A DNA stretch of 64,000 nt from Ascoidea asiatica (GCA_001600695.1 BCKQ01000018.1:40518-104517); one strand, 5' to 3'; shown: positions 1 through 10,666, numbered from the stretch's first letter. Program-made: numbers and translations. The notes: generated by a model from the sequence alone, not told the origin.

Positions 1-3000
1 CTTTAAACCATACAATCCTTTGTTTAATTTCCATATCTTGTTCACAGGAGTATCAGTACCAGGAGATGGCTGGAAATACAGAGGATAGTCAATTGGACCA
101 CTAAGAAAGGCATTCTTAGCATCTAACTGAGCTAGTTTCCATTTATTGATTGCAGCGGTTGCAAGCACAAACCTAAGTGTATCGTATCCCATAACTGGAG
201 CATACACATCAACAAAGCTTTCTCCTTTGGTTTGAGAAAATCCCTTTGCAACAAGTCTTGCTTTGAAACGTTCACCTGAATGTTCATTCTTAANATTAAA
301 TACCCAACGTCCTCTAATCACTTTATCTTTGACTGAACTGGAATCGATCAAATCAAATACATTATTGTTCTTGATAGACATATATTCTTCAGCACAAGCA
401 GCTATCCATTTTGATTTCTGTTCTGTTTGAATGGCTTCAGAATATGATTCAGGAATATGATATTTGTTTTTCGAAACTAATAAGTTTATTTCATCTTCAG
501 AGCTGCAACTTGCATCACTTGAGTCTGAAGTGTCTCTAATATCTGTGATTAAACTACCATCTGTNATCATCTTTTGAGGTTGTTCGCTGAAAATTCTTTT
601 TAATGGAGCAAATCGTTTGGAAGCGTTTCTTTTTCTCTTGAAAACACTGCTAGTTGAAAAAATGTTCAAAAGATCATTATCTGTTTTTGAAGAAGATTTT
701 GATTTGTGAACGATTAATGTATTTGGATTTCTGGTTCTTTCAACGAGAATATTTGAATTAGAAGTTGGATCAGAAGCAGCAACAACTTCATTTTCTTCAT
801 TTACAGGCTTCACAATCAAGTCATTTGTTTCATTTGTAGAATCCATTAACTCATCATTGTCGGAAACATTTGAAATCTCATTTTCTTCATTTGTTCGAAG
901 ATTTGAGCTTGAATCATCTAATTCATGTTCCCCTTCAATCTCAATATCTGAAGGAATAAACGAAGAATCAGTATTAAGCACATCCATCATTTCTGTGTCT
1001 TCTTGACCTTGAATTGAAACAGAAGAATCAGTTTGTTCAACATCTTTGTTTGATTCAGTGGAGGCACTGTTAATTCCTGAGAATCCTCCACCGATTGAAT
1101 ACGAGGAATTCGTTTCATTTGATTTGGACTCTTTCTTGTTGAACTTGAAAGGAAAGATGGAATCAACTGTTTTGAAAGCAGAAGTTCTAATGATTCTGTC
1201 TGTGTAATCTTCTAAAACCAAAGCAATTTTTGTGGTTTTGTGATATCCTAAAAACACACCAGATATATCTTTCTTGAAGATCTTTTGTCTTTTGTTGTAG
1301 TTGTGTGCAAACACANGACATCCAAAAGGACTAATGTTTCCAGCTTGTTTAGATGTACATCNAAGGATTTCCCAAGCACTTTGAGTATTTTTGTTTCTTG
1401 GNACATAGTTATTGATAAACACAGCATGATGAAATGCAAAGTTCCAATACTCTTCAGTTAAACCTGAATCTAACAAGAACAAATGCATTTTCTTTTCAAT
1501 TTGATAGTTCATATTCTCAGNAGCACCATTTTGATATGAAGAGTGAGCAGCAGTGAATTGGGTAGAAATACCTTCTTGATTNCAGTACTCATTGATTTGA
1601 TTAGTATCAAACTCATTATCAGCTTTGAAGAAGCAAACACTCTTTTGANTCAAAGCAAGCAATCTTTTGAAAACCTGAAGGATTTCAACCGTTTTTGCAG
1701 AAACTTCGCTTTTGAACTTAAGAACTCTTGCAATTGCAAACTTGGACTTTCTGTCNGATATGATTAAACCATAGGCGTTATTGATAGGACCTATTAAGTA
1801 TGCATAGATTTGTTCACCAACAATAAACTCAGTTTGAGGAAGCTTCTTAATATTACATTTTGGAACAACTGAAGCACAAGTGATACATTGTTTCAAAGAA
1901 GCTCTGATCTCAGCAATCGAGTAATTTTCACCAAGGATTGTTTTTAGTTGATTTAAAGAACAATGACCGTTTTTAACATNAGTTGATAGAATAACATCAG
2001 AATCAGCAGTTTCTTGGATTCNTTGTTCTTCTGCATTGAAAACCATTTGTTCTAAAACATCAGTTGGTTTCAAGATCCAAAGATTGTTGATTGTCTTTGG
2101 TTTGGCAAGAACAACNCCATCTTTGGTAATTTTGCAGTCATGAAGCATACTGCATCCATATCCNTGATTGTTNAGTCTTCTAACAGANATAATGTTTCTT
2201 GGAGATTGAGGAACCAATTTAACACCTCTAAGACATAGATTGCCTAGATTAACATCTCCTTCCCATTCAACTTTATTTGATCCATTAACACCTTTAATGA
2301 CTGTTTCTGAAGAAACGGTGTTGGAAAGAATACTTTTGTCATTTGTGATATGAGCTGTAGCACCTGTATCAACAACAAACTCAGTGCTAAGATGTTCTTG
2401 AACAAAATAGATCTCAAACTCCTTGATTTTCTGAGTTTCTTCTTTTAACCTTGAATCAGTTGAATTAACGTCAATAATGACATTTTCTTTTGATGTTGCA
2501 GTTAATGAGTTACTTTCACCAGCAAAGTAAGTTTCTTCTTCAAGATTGTTATTTGATGTCCTTTCATTGTGTTCATCAGTAGTAACAAATACTTCAGCAT
2601 CAAGAGGAACCTCAATTAGTTGAACCTCTTCTCTTTTGACAAAACGATTGTTTGATTTCTTTTTCAATGGACATTTATTGGAGTAGTGTCCAAATTTCTT
2701 GCAATTGTAGCATCTAACTTTATCAATAGAAACAAAAGCTTCAACAGAGTTTTCATCAGTTTTAACAATTTTTGCATCTGAAATGCTTGTAGAAACATCA
2801 TGAATTAATCCTTCTTTTCTGAGTTGTTTGAACTCTTTTAAGATACTTTTGCAATTCGTTGCAGTAAAAGCATCACTAACAACTTGTGTTTTATCCTTGA
2901 AGTTGTTTTCTCTTAAGTATCTTGCAAGATTNGCATCATTTAAAGAAAAGCAAACAATAGCTCAAGACAAGTTCTTGATTGCAGGGAAATGATATTCTAA

Positions 3001-3441
3001 GATTTTCATTTCATCCTTGAACTTCTTTTCATTAGAAACATAAGCATTTAAATTCAGAAGAAATGATTTTAGTAATTTAACTCTTTCAAACACAGTAATA
3101 ACACCAAGATCTGTGTCACGAGCATACTAAAGATTAATTCCATCAGTTGCATCATAATCAACAAGAATAGTTTTATCAACCTTACTTTTAATCAAGGCAT
3201 CAACCAAACAGGAGAATCTGTAAGGAATAGCACCAACAACAGCAGACGCATTAACAAACTCTTTGAAATTAATGTTTTGATTTGCAACAAGGAATTTCAA
3301 TTGTTTTAATAGCCAATGTTTGAACAAGGGCCACGAAGCTCCATCAGTAATTTTGTCACCTTTAACATTTTCAATAAACGACAAACCAGTTTTGAAACAA
3401 TCGTCATCGATCTCCAAATCAGCAGCAAATTGAAACGGCAT
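1..3441 (-). pseudogene. Gag-Pol polyprotein of a Ty1/copia element, 3' end missing, two in-frame stops in gag
   Basis: The ATG is at 3441-3439. Gag holds a CX2CX4HX4C zinc knuckle at 2712-2671. The protease active site DTGAT is at 2370-2356. Integrase shows a DNEF motif at 1620-1609 and the catalytic Glu codon at 1518-1516. An RT N-terminal part with the typical RFKARLVAKGFSQ start and a DAKNAFLSG motif runs to base 1. The frame has TAG at 3129-3127 and TGA at 2964-2962, both inside gag. I found no further stop from 2961 to 1, although some codons contain N. At the position of the first integrase Asp (D in the family's D-x-x-GP segment) this copy reads Tyr (1800-1798). The copy therefore looks recently inactivated. 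Gag and Pol share one frame, with no stop or shift between them. Confidence 0.85.
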
Positions 3442-3506
3442 GAGCAGCAAGTTTTAATGATTTAGCAGCAGTAAATAATTAATTTGATTTAAAAAGATTG
3501 GAAATC

Positions 3507-3562
3507 TAATAAAATAAGATTTCTATAAAAGATATAATAAAATAAGATTTCTATAAAAGATA
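3507..3562. repeat. 28-bp tandem duplication in the retrotransposon leader
   Basis: Two perfect adjacent copies of an AT-rich 28-bp unit (3507-3534 and 3535-3562) lie between the TATA box and the gag ATG, inside the presumed leader or LTR. Confidence 0.8.
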
Positions 3563-3685
3563 ATTAATAATAATAATGATTAGTATATATTAAAAGATAA
3601 TATATAAAAGTTATAATAAAAATTCTTAAAGATATAAAAAAAAAATAAAGAAAAATAATTTTGAAAAGTAAGGGAAAAACAACCT

Positions 3686-3694
3686 CTATTTATA
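3686..3694 (-). promoter_or_regulatory. TATA box of the retrotransposon
   Basis: The minus strand reads TATAAATAG here, a close match to the yeast TATA consensus. It lies about 90 bp downstream of the heat-shock-element array and about 245 bp upstream of the gag ATG, the right place for the U3/R promoter of a copia element. Position and match are seen; function is inferred. Confidence 0.65.
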
Positions 3695-3782
3695 CCATTT
3701 GAAAATGTATGAGAAGTGAAAATCTGAAAGTTCAGAAATTCAATTTCACATACTAAACTTCAAACACAGTAGTTAAGCAATG

Positions 3783-4047
3783 GAATCTTCTAGAATCTTT
3801 TTCATAGAAGGTTCTAGAAAATTCGAGAAACTTCTAGTAATAGAAAGCTGCATATAAGAGCAAATAAGAAAGCATAACGACAAAGAAGCAAATAGAATGT
3901 TCTAGAAGGTTCTTCTTCTAGAATTTTCCAGAATGTTCTTTTTCTATAATGTTCCAGAATATTCTTTTTCTAGAATGTTCTAGCAAATTCTGATTCTAGA
4001 ATGTTCTAGAAAGTTCTGTTTCTAGAATGTTCCAAAAAGTTCTAGAA
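3783..4047 (-). promoter_or_regulatory. Heat-shock element (HSE) array upstream of gag-pol
   Basis: Alternating GAA and TTC triplets with exactly two-base spacers, the binding code of trimeric heat-shock factor Hsf1, fill this stretch. Unbroken runs include six units at 3807-3834, four at 3895-3912, five at 3916-3938, five at 3994-4016 and three at 4020-4032. Further pairs and near-matches lie at 3783-3795, 3942-3964, 3968-3980 and 4040-4047. TTCTAGAA palindromes recur throughout. The array lies just upstream of the TATA box on the same strand as gag-pol. The nearest host gene on the other side ends almost 1.9 kb away and does not use this region as a promoter. Confidence 0.75.
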
Positions 4048-4138
4048 AAACCTAAACAGCAACTTTTGATAAAATGAACAGAAAAAGCTTTTAAAGCATA
4101 AAGATGATAGATAAATAAAATTAAGCAACTCAATATCA

Positions 4139-4198
4139 GATAAAGTACGATAAGGTAGGATAAGGTAAGATAAGGTGAGATAAAGTCAGATATAGTAA
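4139..4198. repeat. Six 10-bp tandem repeats carrying GATA motifs
   Basis: Six 10-bp units begin GATAAG, GATAAA or GATATA (consensus GATAAGGTAN). GATAAG is the core site of fungal GATA factors such as Gln3 and Gat1. The array lies about 90 bp outside the HSE array, at or near the outer edge of the retrotransposon, so it may belong to its U3 region. The repeat is seen; the factor is inferred. Confidence 0.7.
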
Positions 4199-5942
4199 CA
4201 ACAAAGTGAATTATGATTTGATAACATAATTCATTAAAGGTTATTTTTTGAAAAGTGTTATTCTCTCATTATTGATTCATTACAAATTTGCAATTTATTT
4301 TTTAAAGGATATTATTAATTGAATGGTGAGTTTTTCCATCAAAATTTAACATTTGACTCGAATGAATCATTTTGATAAATGATTACTTAATAAACGCTTC
4401 AAGATTACCTAATAAATACTTAATAAATACTTAAGAAATACTTAACAAACATTTATATTCGATAAATGTTTAAGGTTATCGCACTTTTGAATGAAGATTT
4501 ATGTATACAAGAACGCAGGGCAAGAGAAAGTTAAATGTGACAACCTTGAAAAAGCAATAGACATTTGATTGGTCCGATTCTGAATAATAAGAGAGCAGTA
4601 ATAAAATACAATTTTCGGTACATTTTTGAAAATCCTTTTTTGTTTATTTCTTTGTTTTCCCTTTCACTTTAGTAAATTTATTTTCATTTGAATAAACTCT
4701 TATTCATTTTCAAGACTTTAATGATAATGTAATTTTATATACTGCACTGGTCATTTTTACTATAAAAACAAATTTGAGTAACAGTTTTTTTAAACAAAAT
4801 TATTATTATTATAAAAATGCCTTAATTTCTCAATTCAGAATACAAAAAAAAATTCAATATTATTTGGTTTCTTCAGTTTCAAAATATTCAACCTTTTATG
4901 AAATTAATAATAATCTTCGGTTTTCAGTATGTTTCGGGCTGATTTTATTTTATCTTTTCCATGATCATATTTTTATATTTATTATTGACTTTAATTTTAC
5001 CGTAGTTTTGGATTATTAAAAGTAAATTTAATTACTAAAAAACGGAAAAGCCTCCAAAGAAAATGAATAACTTATGAAAGGTAAATATTTTGGGTTGACG
5101 ATATTTCGATATTATATTAATATAATTTGTAAGAAAAATGCACATAAACATATACAGTATTGAATATGATATATTGACATAAATTTAGTAAATTAAATTT
5201 GTTGAAAAAAAAAACTGCCACACTTTTTTCTATAAATGAATTAGAAAACGTTCAAAAACGTTTAAAGACGTTTAAAAACTGTTTCTTCACTAAATTCATT
5301 AAAAATAACAGTATTAATTATAAAGTGTATTGCAAAATAAAACAAAGAAAGTATTTCATGAAAGAAAGAGAGAATCAAATGGTGTCATTTATATGTGAAA
5401 AAAAAAATAACACAAGCTGTTTTCAGAAGCTATTGAGCGTGGCCTCACGCGCCAGTCTACAGCAATACAAGCCTTTTGGAGAACTGTCAAACGCAAGTTT
5501 GTCGTAACTTTTTAATATTTTTGCGATATAAAAATATGTGCGTTGGTGCTGAGATCTGCATTGGCATTCCAAATAAAAGCTTGAAAATATAATTTGTAAC
5601 AAATAAATGGTTAATTGAATATTGAATTAATCATATTCTTGCTGAGTTTATCACAATAAGAAAAGAAGAAAAAGTAATTTAAACTGAGTTTATTATTAGT
5701 AGTGAGAAAATTAATAGTTATGATTTTCTTTAATTTATTTCTTTTTTACTGTATGAAAAAATGGTGATTATTACAGATTATATTTAAAATAATATAAAAT
5801 TTTGAAGAATTATTAAGTATATGATATGTTATTAGGAATATTTAAAAAATTTAAAATATTATTTAATAATAATTTTAAATGAAAAGTAATGATAAAAAAA
5901 AAAAAAGCTAAAACAAAAAACTTATTTAAATTAATAATATAA
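4199..5942. other. Intergenic, no gene recognised
   Basis: AT-rich spacer between the retrotransposon and the 3' end of the dioxygenase gene. The two longest open stretches (4774-5019, 5199-5507) start at TTG, have no recognisable product, and look fortuitous. A short patch of higher GC lies at about 5435-5510. No tRNA-like B box was seen. The unidentified outer end of the retrotransposon may extend slightly into it. Confidence 0.6.
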
Positions 5943-6956
5943 TTATTCTTCAACATCTCTTGCAGCAACACCTGGAGAAGTTAAAGAAATAGTTCTAATC
6001 ATATGTCTAATTTCATCAGTATCATAATCTAAAGTTGCAGTATGAGAACAAGTTCTTTGATCCCATAAACAAACAGTTCCTTCTTCCCATGGAGCTCTAC
6101 AATGAAAATCTTCAGCTTTAAGTAATTCTTGTAAGAAATCCATTAACCATTTATTTTCTTCTCTTTTTAAACCTAAGATTTGTTTTGTTTGAATACCATT
6201 AAAAAATAAAGCTTTTTCTTTAGTTACAGGATGAATAATAACTAAAGGATGAATTGAAAAAGCTTCTTTTTTAGCACCAGAACCTAATCTAATTAATTCT
6301 TGTTCAGTCCATTCAGAATGTTTTGCATCTAAACTTTCTAAAAATTTTTGCATTGTTGGGGATAAAGCTTTAAAAATATGAGTATTTGAAGCAAAAATAG
6401 TATCACCACCACCACTTTTTGGTAATTCACAATCCCAAAAAAAAGTTGCACCAGGTAATTCTTTTTCAAAAGTTTGATCAATATGCCAAGCAATAAATGA
6501 AATTCTATCACCCCATTTTGTTTTATTTGGAGCTTCAGGACATGAATACATTGATTGCATTGTTGGATTTGCACCTTTTGGATAACCCATTGAAGGATGT
6601 TGATGTAAAGGACCAAAATGAGATACAATTTCATATTGTTTTTTTAATGGTATATCTTTAAAATCTTGTTTTCTAAAAAATAAACAACCTCTTTGAGCTA
6701 AATATAAAGCAACTTCATTTAAACCATCTTCAGTTAATTCAGAAAGTTGAACACCTTCAATAACAGAACCAATTCTTGGAGTTAATTGTTTACAACTTAT
6801 ACTTGCTTTTGATTTTGGAAATAAATTTGGAAAAGTTGGATCTGCTTTTAAACCAGGATCTTCAAAAGTGAAACCTTCATGTTGTTTTGAACCAACTTCA
6901 CCAATTGAACGATGTTGTGGTAAATAATCTGGATATTTTGGATTATTTGAAGACAT
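5943..6956 (-). CDS. Alpha-ketoglutarate-dependent sulfonate/taurine dioxygenase (TauD/TfdA family, Jlp1-like)
   Basis: A non-haem Fe(II) enzyme of 337 residues that would use 2-oxoglutarate and O2 to oxidise a sulfonate or sulfate ester and release sulfite for sulfur nutrition. Visible iron ligands are the His-X-Asp pair H158/D160 in WHIDQTF and distal H305 in CSHTA. Arg residues 317 and 321, in the RHMIRT segment, are placed to bind 2-oxoglutarate. The C-terminal WDQRTCSHTA block is typical of fungal TauD proteins. It is somewhat shorter than S. cerevisiae Jlp1. The ATG is the first in frame after an AT-rich leader. The next gene on the same strand is an ACS-family transporter, which fits joint sulfonate uptake and cleavage. 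The exact substrate is not determined by sequence, and other TauD members act on other acids. Confidence 0.88.
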   Translation of the reverse strand: MSSNNPKYPDYLPQHRSIGEVGSKQHEGFTFEDPGLKADPTFPNLFPKSKASISCKQLTPRIGSVIEGVQLSELTEDGLNEVALYLAQRGCLFFRKQDFKDIPLKKQYEIVSHFGPLHQHPSMGYPKGANPTMQSMYSCPEAPNKTKWGDRISFIAWHIDQTFEKELPGATFFWDCELPKSGGGDTIFASNTHIFKALSPTMQKFLESLDAKHSEWTEQELIRLGSGAKKEAFSIHPLVIIHPVTKEKALFFNGIQTKQILGLKREENKWLMDFLQELLKAEDFHCRAPWEEGTVCLWDQRTCSHTATLDYDTDEIRHMIRTISLTSPGVAARDVEE

Positions 6957-8918
6957 TTTAGATTAATTAAAATGATTTTTTTTTTAATTGGAATATAGAT
7001 AAAATGATAAAATGATTAATTAATTAATTAATAATTTATTATGATAAATAAATATTAATAATAATATAAGAAAGAAAAATTTAATTGATTGATAATGATA
7101 AGAAGAATAAATTAAAATTAAAAAAGAAAATAAAAGAATAAAAGAAAATATATCAAGTCTTTATATATTATTTTTTTTCTTTTTTAAGATTAATCAATAT
7201 TAATTAAAATTGATTAGAATATAATGAGATAAATAGATTGATTAATGATTAAATTTTAGATAAAAAATTATCAAGATTTAAGATATAAAGTAAGTAAGTA
7301 ATAATCTAAAGATATTTTTCGGGTTGAAAAACCGATGAAATAAAATTTGAAATTTTATCAAAGTAAGTCATAATAAACTATGGAAGAATAAAATAAAGTA
7401 TCATTAAGTATCATTAATCATGATTGATTATCATTTCATATACTACTAATACATTAGATAATTTTGATTTGTATTTAATTTAAATCCGAGAATATTGATC
7501 TAAAGATATTACTATTACTATTACTAGTGCATTATTAAAATATCGAGATATCGAAGTGAAAAAATAAAGACAAGTCCAAATCGAAGGAGATTTGATCTTG
7601 ATAAGAGCCAAGGGAGTCAAACTGCTGCTTATTCAGCTCCTCACACCTCGAGCCAGCACAGGAACCTGCTCTGCTTCGTGCACCTTTTTTCTTTCTTCTC
7701 TCTTCTCTCTGTTTGTTCTGCTCGTCTACCAATTCCACAGTCATCAAAGCAATCACCTCGCAGCTTCTCTTGTTCTTCTTGTTCTTGTTCTTGTTCTTCT
7801 TGTTCTTCTTGTTCTTCTTTCTCCTCGTCTTCTTTCCTGCTTTTTGTGGATGTGGTTGGAAATTGAAACATTTCTCTCGGAGCCCACCCGCCGATACTGC
7901 TTTGCCTTTCTCTTTCAACTATTTCTCCGCTGCACGGGATCACTCGCACTTCTTCTTCTCAATTGTCAATAAAGGAATTGCCATCCTTCAATTTGCAACC
8001 CTTTTTTATCACTTTTACCACTTTTATTACTGTAATTTCTGTGATTTCCGAAATGAAAAAAATGTATATGAATAAATTCAATTATTCAATTATTCAATTA
8101 TATTCCATTATATTCTATTACATATTTCTTTAACTACATACTAAAAGTAAACCCCCTGAACCATGGATTACATTCCATTATTTCTTTCTCAATTTTTAAA
8201 TAATTTTTCTACTATTTTTAAAGTGATTTTAAAGTCATAATTTACTAGCAATGTCACGTGTTTATAATATATATTTGAATAATATTTCAATTCTTACAAA
8301 CTTGAATTTTTCATATAAAATATTTAATAATTTAATATACAGTATTTCAAATTAATAATTGAAAACGTTTTAATGTAGGTTTTTATTTAATTATTGAATA
8401 AATTGTTTATTATTATTGAAAATATTTATCAAATTTGGATGAATTTAATACCTAAATAAGTATTAAATAATTTTAAAAACTTTTAAAAAAAAGGGTTTAA
8501 ATTAAATTATTCATTTATAATTATTAAAATTGACTATATAAAGTAGTAATTATTAACTACAATTTCTTGAATTATTTTAAAATTTATTTTTATTTATTTA
8601 ATATTTTTCTTTTATATATATATAATATATACATATATTATATATATATAAAAGATTCATTGATTTATTTAAATAATGTATTCAAATATTAAATAAATAT
8701 ATAGAAAAAAAGAATATAAAATGAATATAAAAAGAATATAAAAAGAATAAGAATAAGAATAGGAATAGAAATAAGTATATAAAATTTAAGAGAAAAAAGA
8801 ATATTGAAATTTAATAAAAGAGGAGAGTAAAATTTCAATTAATATAAAAAAAAAGAGCAAAGCAAAACTAAAACAAAAGATAAATCAACACCAATATTAA
8901 AGAATTTTAATTAAGTAA

Positions 8919-8960
<42 letters not shown>

Positions 8961-8961
8961 C
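6957..8961. promoter_or_regulatory. 2-kb upstream region of the dioxygenase gene with a GC/pyrimidine-rich island
   Basis: No gene was recognised. A GC-rich island at about 7590-7970 includes a polypyrimidine block with repeated TTGTTCTTC at about 7765-7840. A TCACGTG site (Cbf1-type) lies at 8254-8260. An ACTGTGG core on the minus strand (Met31/Met32-like) lies at 7741-7735. Both motif types control sulfur genes in S. cerevisiae, which would suit the dioxygenase, but they are short and could be chance. Open frames inside the island exist on both strands, overlap one another and show no known domain, so I do not call them. Confidence 0.45.
8926..8959. repeat. (TA)n microsatellite
   Basis: About 17 TA dinucleotides immediately 3' of the transporter stop codon, probably in its 3' untranslated region. 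Confidence 0.9.
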
Positions 8962-10602
8962 TTACATATCATTTTGTTGTTTTTCAGAATCAAGAGCACG
9001 AACTTTAATAAGATATTCTAATTCTTCTTTAGATTGAGGAACAGAATAAAGATAAGTAAAATATAATGAAATAATTCCAACAATTGAAGCAAATGCAAAA
9101 CCAATTGCAACTTTATAACCATAATGATAATGTGGAGCTTCAGTTGCAGGCCAAATAAATAATGGCATCCAAGCATTATTTGCATAAGTTAAAACAACTA
9201 TAGAACCAGTAACAATTGATCTTCTTTGATAATTCATACCAAAAATTTCTGAAATTAAAGAAGTAATAATTGGTCCAGTTGCTTGAACTGAAAATAAAAT
9301 AAAAAATGCAAAATATTTAAATCCAATAGATTTTGGCCATGCAGCTAAAATTGCACAACCAAAAACACTTGTTAATTCTTGTAATATTAAAACACCAAAT
9401 TTTCTACCTGATAAATCTGCAAATCTTGAATAAAGAATCATTGTAACTAAAGAAACACCATAACCACCAACTGGAATTAAATTAATTTCTTGAGTTGTAT
9501 ACATTTTTGTACCATCATCATTTGTTAAAGCTTTTAACCATAAATTCATATATGAAAATGTTAATAAAGTCCAAGCCCATGGTACATAAGCCATAGCAAC
9601 TGACCAAAATCTCCAATCTGAATATGTTAAATAAATATCTTTAAATCTAAATCTTTTAATAGTAACTCTTGCATTTCTTGCCATTCTTTTTTTTGCAATT
9701 TCAATATCTTTTGGTTTTAACCATTTTGCACCACCATTTTCTGGAGTATCAGGTATTAAAAATATACCTGAAAAAGCAGTAACAACAGTAATTATTGAAT
9801 TTATTACAAATAACCATTTCCAACCTGGTAAACCACCTTTACCTTCTAAATTAGTATAAATTGCAGCTTGCATAAAACCAATAAACATTGAACCAGCACA
9901 ACCTGCAGCACCAAAGATTGCAGCTCTTGTTGCCATTTCAGTTGGAGTATACCAATTCATAAATACAGTTATCATTCCTGGCCATGATGAAGCTTCTGCA
10001 ACACCAATTAAAAATCTTAAAGCAAACATTGGTTTAACAGAAGTTGGTACAGCACATAAACCAGTTAATAAACCCCAAACTAATTCACAACCTGGTAACC
10101 ACCAAGTTGCTTTAACTTTTGTCATTATAATTTGAGCAGGAATTAAAGTTACAGCATATCCAATAGTATAATAAGTACCTAACCAATTATAATCTTTACC
10201 TTTCATATTTAAATCTTCTTTCATTCCAGAAACATAAGCATTAGCATAATTTGATTGATCAATACTTTTTATACAATATGCAACACAACCCCAAGTCATT
10301 AAAAATAAATCAAGTTTTGCAATAAATTTTTTTTCTTCAATATCTTCAGCATCATTTGCATTAAAAGCTTTTTTATACCATGGTCTTGTATCTTTTTTTG
10401 AAAAAATTGCTGGATTTTTATAATATAAAATTTTATACCATTGTGAAAAAACCCAAGAAGCAGAATGTTTTTGATTAAATTGAGAATCATCTAATTCTTC
10501 TTCATTTGAATTTGAACTTGGTAATTCATCTACAAATTCTTTAATATTTGCACCTTTACCTTGACCTGATAAATCATCAATTTCAATTACACCTTTATCC
10601 AT
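8962..10602 (-). CDS. Major-facilitator transporter, anion:cation symporter (Dal5/allantoate permease) family
   Basis: A 546-residue plasma-membrane permease with about 12 hydrophobic segments and a charged N-terminal tail of about 95 residues. The LRFLIGVAEASSWPGM stretch is the ACS-family signature. A central hydrophilic loop follows TM6, with PDTPENGGAKWL and a KRFRFKDIYLTYSDWRFW segment as in Dal5, Vht1, Fen2, Tna1, Thi73 and Soa1. The family carries organic anions (allantoate, pantothenate, biotin, nicotinate, sulfonates), and sequence alone does not fix the substrate. The neighbour downstream on the same strand is a sulfonate-type dioxygenase, so import of taurine or another sulfonate (Soa1-like role) is the most economical guess. 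The ATG is immediately preceded by six 11-bp repeats. Confidence 0.88.
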   Translation of the reverse strand: MDKGVIEIDDLSGQGKGANIKEFVDELPSSNSNEEELDDSQFNQKHSASWVFSQWYKILYYKNPAIFSKKDTRPWYKKAFNANDAEDIEEKKFIAKLDLFLMTWGCVAYCIKSIDQSNYANAYVSGMKEDLNMKGKDYNWLGTYYTIGYAVTLIPAQIIMTKVKATWWLPGCELVWGLLTGLCAVPTSVKPMFALRFLIGVAEASSWPGMITVFMNWYTPTEMATRAAIFGAAGCAGSMFIGFMQAAIYTNLEGKGGLPGWKWLFVINSIITVVTAFSGIFLIPDTPENGGAKWLKPKDIEIAKKRMARNARVTIKRFRFKDIYLTYSDWRFWSVAMAYVPWAWTLLTFSYMNLWLKALTNDDGTKMYTTQEINLIPVGGYGVSLVTMILYSRFADLSGRKFGVLILQELTSVFGCAILAAWPKSIGFKYFAFFILFSVQATGPIITSLISEIFGMNYQRRSIVTGSIVVLTYANNAWMPLFIWPATEAPHYHYGYKVAIGFAFASIVGIISLYFTYLYSVPQSKEELEYLIKVRALDSEKQQNDM

Positions 10603-10666
10603 TTTTATTATATTTTTATTATATTTTTATTATATTTTTATTATATTTTTATTATATTTTTATTAT
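10601..10666. repeat. Six perfect 11-bp tandem repeats abutting the transporter start codon
   Basis: The plus-strand unit ATTTTTATTAT is repeated six times without change, the first copy overlapping the ATG. The array would form the 5' untranslated region, or lie just before it, and gives the minus strand a run of ATAATAAAAAT units. Confidence 0.95.

Larger units (their letters stand above)
1..4200 (-). mobile_element. Ty1/copia-type LTR retrotransposon, truncated by the window edge
   Basis: Reading the minus strand from about 4.2 kb down to 1, there is a promoter-like region (heat-shock elements, TATA box), a leader, then one continuous gag-pol frame. The order zinc knuckle, aspartic protease, integrase, reverse transcriptase, with integrase before RT, defines Ty1/copia (Pseudoviridae) rather than Ty3/gypsy. 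The element continues beyond base 1, so the end of RT, RNase H and the 3' LTR are not visible. With only one end present I cannot delimit an LTR by comparison. The right boundary is approximate, and I recognise no primer-binding site. Ambiguous bases are confined to this element, as expected when several similar copies are collapsed in an assembly. Confidence 0.88.

Noticed and set aside
60-100. CTG codon in RT at a usually hydrophobic position as evidence that CUG means Leu
   Set aside because: One codon in a transposon is not enough, and host genes here use CTG too rarely at conserved sites.
3127-3129. TAG in gag as a programmed Gag-Pol readthrough signal
   Set aside because: It lies inside gag, upstream of the zinc knuckle, and a second stop follows. 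Damage is the simpler reading.
1-4200. Subtelomeric location suggested by the transposon
   Set aside because: No telomeric repeats or subtelomeric gene families are seen, and the remaining genes are ordinary housekeeping genes.
4774-5507. Two frames of 81 and 102 codons
   Set aside because: Both begin with TTG, and the proteins are AT-composition noise.
7535-8075. Several overlapping open frames of 60-127 codons on both strands
   Set aside because: They come from pyrimidine-rich low-complexity DNA, overlap each other on both strands and show no domain.
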